In this document: piece after piece, positions 59,846-64,000 of the stretch | How positions within the stretch are numbered: position 1 is the stretch's first letter | Layout of the letters: each line of letters opens with the position of its first letter | From: Lunularia cruciata | Taxonomy: Eukaryota; Streptophyta; Marchantiopsida; Lunulariales; Lunulariaceae | Length of the DNA stretch: 64,000 nucleotides | Assembly (NCBI GenBank): GCA_948567375.1 | Contig: OX419760.1 | Coordinates: forward strand, 44,454,001 to 44,518,000 | Reading direction: 5' to 3' | Position numbers and translations under genes: made by a program | Notes under the pieces: model-generated | Told to the model about the DNA's origin: nothing | The model's input: only the letters and a program-made list of their open reading frames with translations | The model's database searches: none

Positions 59846-60115
59846 TATGTCGGATGACTATTCAATTTATGTACCTCGAGGATAATCCCCTAATAATTAT
59901 TCTCGCACACTTGCATGCATTTGTACACTTCTAACATATGTCGGATGACTATTCAATTTATGTACTTCGAGGATAATCCCCTAATAATTATTATGAGATC
60001 ATCTATCTCAATAAGTTTTCCTTAAAACTCTTGCACATTTGCATGCATTTGTACACTTTTAACATATATCTAAACTCTTGCACACTTGCATGCATTTGTA
60101 CACTTTTAACATATG
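59846..60115 (+). repeat. Amplified tail of the copia G 3' LTR
   Basis: After the LTR end, the last part of the LTR returns at least three more times. Marker words are tatgtcggatgactattcaa (59846 and 59937, period 91), gataatcccctaataatta, and gcatgcatttgtacact (59822, 59913, 60041 and 60086). One unit contains the longer segment atgagatcatctatctcaata. The copies are shortened to different lengths. Confidence 0.88.
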
Positions 60116-62099
60116 TCGGATTACGTGATCACTCCCCCAATCAAATATATCCTAAATTAAATACGAGCTCCATATACATTCAATCAGACCATTTTTTACC
60201 ATAGCCTGGCTGTAGTAGGAAAAGGAAATGGAAGATTGTAAGTTCAACTAACATTCCATGGCTTTGCAACCCTCAACAAAAATATCAACATTGTCTTCAA
60301 TGGGGGGCCCTTATGTACTTTCCGATGATGGAATCGACCTTCGTTGTCAGAACTGCAAGCTAAGAAGTAGCGATTCGGATGCGCACTACAGTATTATAAT
60401 TTCCTCGTCACAATATCATCTCGTCAGCAAGGAGAGACCGTACATCCACATCCTGCACCGCGTTGACAAGCAAACAATTCAGTTACACTAGTAAATAGAC
60501 TTCAGACTAGTCTACACAGGCAGAGGAGTTTGCGAACCCGGAAACTGCAGTACTTTACTCCCGTAGTGTAATTGACTTCAAGGCCATTGCACCTGTATCC
60601 CCGAAAGAGCGTCACGGAGCTCCTGGATCAAACTCCTCTTTCCAACTCGCCAGCAAGCGAGGCCTAGTTCAAGACTCCCAAGATTACTATACGAAGTTGG
60701 TTGCACTGTATCTGTCCGCAGTTCGTAGCTTCATCTTCTCGCCGAATATAGGACAATGACGTTGATAGTTCAACCTTTTTGCCTTCGTTTAAAGAAGACT
60801 GTAAGACTGTGGTGGCGAACTGATCAACATGAACCAGTGAATCGGATGTTTAGAAATAGCACGACGCTCTCACAACGAGAATTCGCCACCTATCCTACAC
60901 ATGGAAATAATATACAAGGGGAAACGTTTCCTTACTCCGATTCACAGAAAGTAGCTGTCAAGGTTTAGAAACAGTCGGTTTGTATCATCTAGGAAACCAA
61001 AATGAACTGTAGAAAGAAAAGAAAAGGACTCGGTAAAAATAATACGTTAGAGTCTCGAAACTGAACTTTCTTCCTTTAAAACATTATCTCTTAACTTTAT
61101 ATTTCCCTATATAAAAAATTTATCTATTTCTTTTTATTAATTTAGTTCTTTATAAAGTAATTTCTCTATAAAATCCTCTTCGATACATTTCCCCATGGTT
61201 GTATAGCAAAATCCTTATATCAAATATTTATTTATCAGAAAACTCAATATCCCTATTTTGAAACAACTTAATATCATTGATTTAATTTGTGAAAGACTTT
61301 TTTTTCATTTCCACATATTCTCGACAATTCATCTTATAGTATGATTATATACAAAATACGAATATATAAATTAAGATACTTTATTTCACAAAGGTACATT
61401 CATTTCTCATGTTTATAGTTAACATAGCATGTCTTTGCCGGGATGACTAAAATGTTGTTGTCTCCAAACCCAGGCACCACCAACTAATTACTCCCTCGCG
61501 TTAAATGGTTCTAAACATGACCATTCAATGTTGAATACTCAGAACCACCACCTGATTGGCTTCGGAGTGGCTACCTTCTAAGCGCAAGAAACGAGATATG
61601 TCGGCTCGTTGTTCACTCTTTCGTAGCTTCCTCCAATGGCTCACTATATCGAGATGGACGCGTAGTCGTGATGTGTGGAACCAGGAAATGCCTTAAATTT
61701 TTCCTCGCACAGAAAAAGGACCGATCATGTAAGGGAATAACAACATGACACTGTAATCATTCGTTCTCTTCGGGACATTTATATTTACTACTTGCCTATC
61801 AAACGCTTCAATTCGTGCTACTCAATATGGTCATTATCCACTTCGAGTTGTGATTCTCAATTTCAGAGTTCCTACCTGCTGAAATTGTATTTGCGTGAAT
61901 CTAATAAGATAAGTTTGTTCAGCTTCTGTCTGGCGGCACCTACCACCTCTTTCACGTTAAGTTTTATTGCCTCGTTTCAACAGGCAAGCATCTCAGTTGA
62001 GGCTGCTTAATCTCCCTTCACCTTTACTTGAAGCGAGCAGCCTATCCCCCACATTAGAATACACAATGATCATTCGTGTGCACATTTCTCACCTTTCTT
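60116..62099. other. Unassigned low-copy region
   Basis: Open frames 60258-60491 (77 aa, with C-x2-C in RCQNCKLRSS) and 60756-60968 have no recognisable family. AT-rich between about 61080 and 61400. No gene called. Confidence 0.4.
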
Positions 62100-62426
62100 T
62101 GCAAAGAAGCTGCATTTGGCTTTCAGGACGGCACAGTATTTTCAGCTTGAGTACAACCCGAAAGTCCAACTGTATGGTTGACCTAGGTTACCGGGGCTAA
62201 AGGTAAGTTAGTCGCTGCGCCAAATGGTCCTACAAAGCATCAAGATATAAACAGCATAGTGGTAGTACTATGATAGTTCAACTTATGTTGTAATGTCCAA
62301 AGCCTACCTTCTGTCTAGATCTTGCCTTGACACACGAGTTCCTGAAGACACTACATCCAACTAGAAGCAGTTCCCGGAATAGGGCAATTTCGGAATTGAC
62401 ACAATTGAGGCCTAGCCCCATTCTAA

Positions 62427-62490
62427 CTCTTTTGTACGGCTTGATGGGGTCTTCCTGTCCTTCTTGTGTTCTATGTGGTCGCCTTCTCGC
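62427..62490 (+). repeat. Dispersed repeat Q within the hydrolase 3' end
   Basis: ttgtacggcttgatggggtc, then ttctatgtggtcgccttctc, as at 50283-50356. It overlaps the last codons of the minus-strand hydrolase frame, which therefore takes its final residues and stop from the repeat. Confidence 0.75.
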
Positions 62491-64000
62491 GTTTACTAGA
62501 AGCAGTTTCCTGAATGAAAATACCTTCGTTTCCCTCACTGCTGTTTTCGTGTTTCTGAAGGGTGTGCGTGTGGCTGCCGGTACCGGATAGGACTCTTCTT
62601 TTCGTTGCAGCATCCCGACTGTCGCTCAACTTGGTGTTTCCCTCTGAAGGATTGTCTTGCGTTCTGGCCTTCTTGGAAATCTCGAGCTGCTTCTGCATCT
62701 CAACGAGGTCCGCGTTTGGTTTCCTGTTTTTGAAAGCCACTGATTCTGTACGAATTCTCTGACCGAGAATAGTCATATTATTGGAATGTAGCCCATAAGC
62801 CTGACACACCCCAAAGTGATCTGCATCTATGGAATGAAAGCCATCAACGTCATTCCTTGCAGATCCCTCCTTTACCACCATTACGCTTTTGCTTCCAAAC
62901 TGTTTCTGTAGAGAGAAGAGTTCACAGTTATGACCAAGGCATTAAACTTCTGCAACCACTAGGTGCCCACGTTCACCTGGAAAACTCTGACGCCACACGC
63001 AAGTCATCTTTTCCCAAATTAATCATCTGTTTTATACCTAACTAGTGGCCCGTAGATGAATGAGGTTTGGAAAATAAAACGAAGATTGAAGGCGAAGATT
63101 TAAAAAGGTTGAGTTGGGGTTAAGGTCCTTTGTCGCATCTCTAGAGGCGAAAGAGCCACTGACCCTAGGTTTGGACATATCGCCATGAGATATTATTTTA
63201 CAAATGTCAAATGGGATTTCATGTCCTAGAAATGTCAAATGAGATTTCATGTCCCTAAACCCTAAATTCGAGACTCATATACCTACCAGATCCGAAGCAT
63301 ATAAATGACAGAGATTGTTCTCGTTGCTAGTCCACAGGTATACACAGGTAAAGTACCTAAAACTTCGTCAAAGTATTTACGAGGTTCAATCAATTATACA
63401 TGAAACTAGATTTGAAGTCATCTGTCAAAGCGAGAGAAGGTCGTGAGTGACAGTACTTTTTCTTACATGCTGCCAGTGATTAGAAGATCCTTACCGAGTT
63501 GGTTTCATGGGTCGCATAAAACGCGTACGTCCAGCATTTTGAGTAAAGTTTATGAGCTTCTGGCTTTCTGTAGGCAGAGAACTCCTGATTCACCCTTGCC
63601 ATCTCCTTGCCCAGCACTTTCATTAGCTTAAGCCCTAAATGCTGAGTGTTTTCGTCAATTTTCTCTGCACGTTTTGTAATCTCAATCGCCCTAGACCCAC
63701 TATGCGGTGTTGCATAGAAGAAAACACTGCTCAATTTGTCCAGGAATTTGTACAGTTTGACCTTCTTCTCGATAGATCCCTCCATCCACGCTACCTTATC
63801 CACGGCCAGCACAAAATGCTTGATCAATATTCCGCCGAGGTCGTGTCCAACCAAAAAAATTGGGATATTTTCATCTTCTTGACCCACAGCCACATGTTCA
63901 TTCAAAATGAGATCTTGGATAAACTTCTCAGTCAAAAGGTAGTCGTCGGTCCCTCTGTTTCCGATGTTTATTGTTTCTGGGCTGCCATTGTACGACATGG
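62471..64000 (-). CDS. SERAC1-like alpha/beta hydrolase, partial (right copy)
   Basis: Minus strand, running off the right edge. Exon 64000-63495 is open to the window edge and ends at donor GTAAGG (63494-63489). The exon 62905-62471 follows acceptor ctacag and keeps phase 0. Motifs: MSYNGSPET, IPIFLVGHDLGGILIKHF (nucleophile elbow with Asp instead of Ser), VFFYATPHSGSRAIEI, KPEAHKLYS, and in the last exon VVKEGSARNDVDGFHSIDADHF with the probable catalytic His in DADHF. The remaining C-terminus is charged and looks disordered (SSEGNEGIFIQETASSKREK). SERAC1-type proteins act on lipids or are protein modules. In bryophytes a related hydrolase domain heads some NB-LRR receptors, but no NB-ARC P-loop is seen downstream. 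The frame is intact in this window; the first exon is unseen. Confidence 0.8.

Noticed and set aside
60258-60491. 77-aa open frame with a C-x2-C pair
   Set aside because: No second metal-binding pair and no family; probably chance.

Overview
The window is nuclear DNA of a land plant. The evidence is an intact secretory class III peroxidase with introns at family-typical positions, surrounded by plant-type Ty3/gypsy and Ty1/copia LTR retrotransposons (including a chromodomain gypsy) and a decayed pogo-type DNA transposon. A SERAC1-like alpha/beta hydrolase family, together with the character of the peroxidase, is compatible with a bryophyte (a liverwort such as Marchantia is my best guess). 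That is an inference and the species is not proven. No tRNA, rRNA, CRISPR or prokaryotic features were seen.

Layout. (1) 1-1108: remnant of a pogo/Tigger-like DDE transposase. (2) 2196-4470: class III peroxidase with TATA box, three exons and a 3' hairpin. Its promoter plus exon 1 are repeated at 7745-8893 as a dead copy. (3) 4470-11700: mostly AT-rich DNA without recognisable genes. (4) 11701-29342: a nested retrotransposon stack. Chromovirus A is interrupted in its reverse transcriptase by a solo LTR (14494-15184) and in its integrase by a complete minus-strand gypsy element C (16743-28070). Element C itself carries a 3.5 kb solo LTR of a third family, D (23807-27331). (5) 29352-39530: a minus-strand copia element E, split by the full-length gypsy element B (31689-39235, same family as C). 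(6) 40054-41430: the 3' end of another A-type chromovirus, minus strand. (7) about 41450-48825: degenerate gypsy D with a long post-integrase region and a truncated long LTR. (8) 48826-49479: 3' end of a copia element F whose LTR carries a large fold-back. (9) 49611-54690 and 62100-64000: a duplicated low-copy region containing two minus-strand SERAC1-like hydrolase copies. The left copy is a pseudogene; the right one has open exons and runs off the window. (10) 56157-59845: a short, internally deleted copia element G with a triplicated gag segment and an amplified 3' LTR tail.

Only two loci look potentially functional as host genes: the peroxidase (2927-4392, +) and the right-hand hydrolase (62471-64000, -, partial). 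Everything else is transposon derived, duplicated debris, or unassigned. The retroelement proteins are full of stops and shifts, and several catalytic acidic residues have become Asn or Lys.

The most interesting points are the hydrolase family with Asp in place of the nucleophile Ser, a possible relative of the hydrolase domain of bryophyte hydrolase-NB-LRR receptors; the integrase Glu-to-Lys change shared by elements B and C; an extra CCHC zinc knuckle upstream of gag; and several fold-back structures, one of which (55119-55222) resembles a MITE or miRNA precursor. Coordinates of repeats and LTR ends were read by eye.
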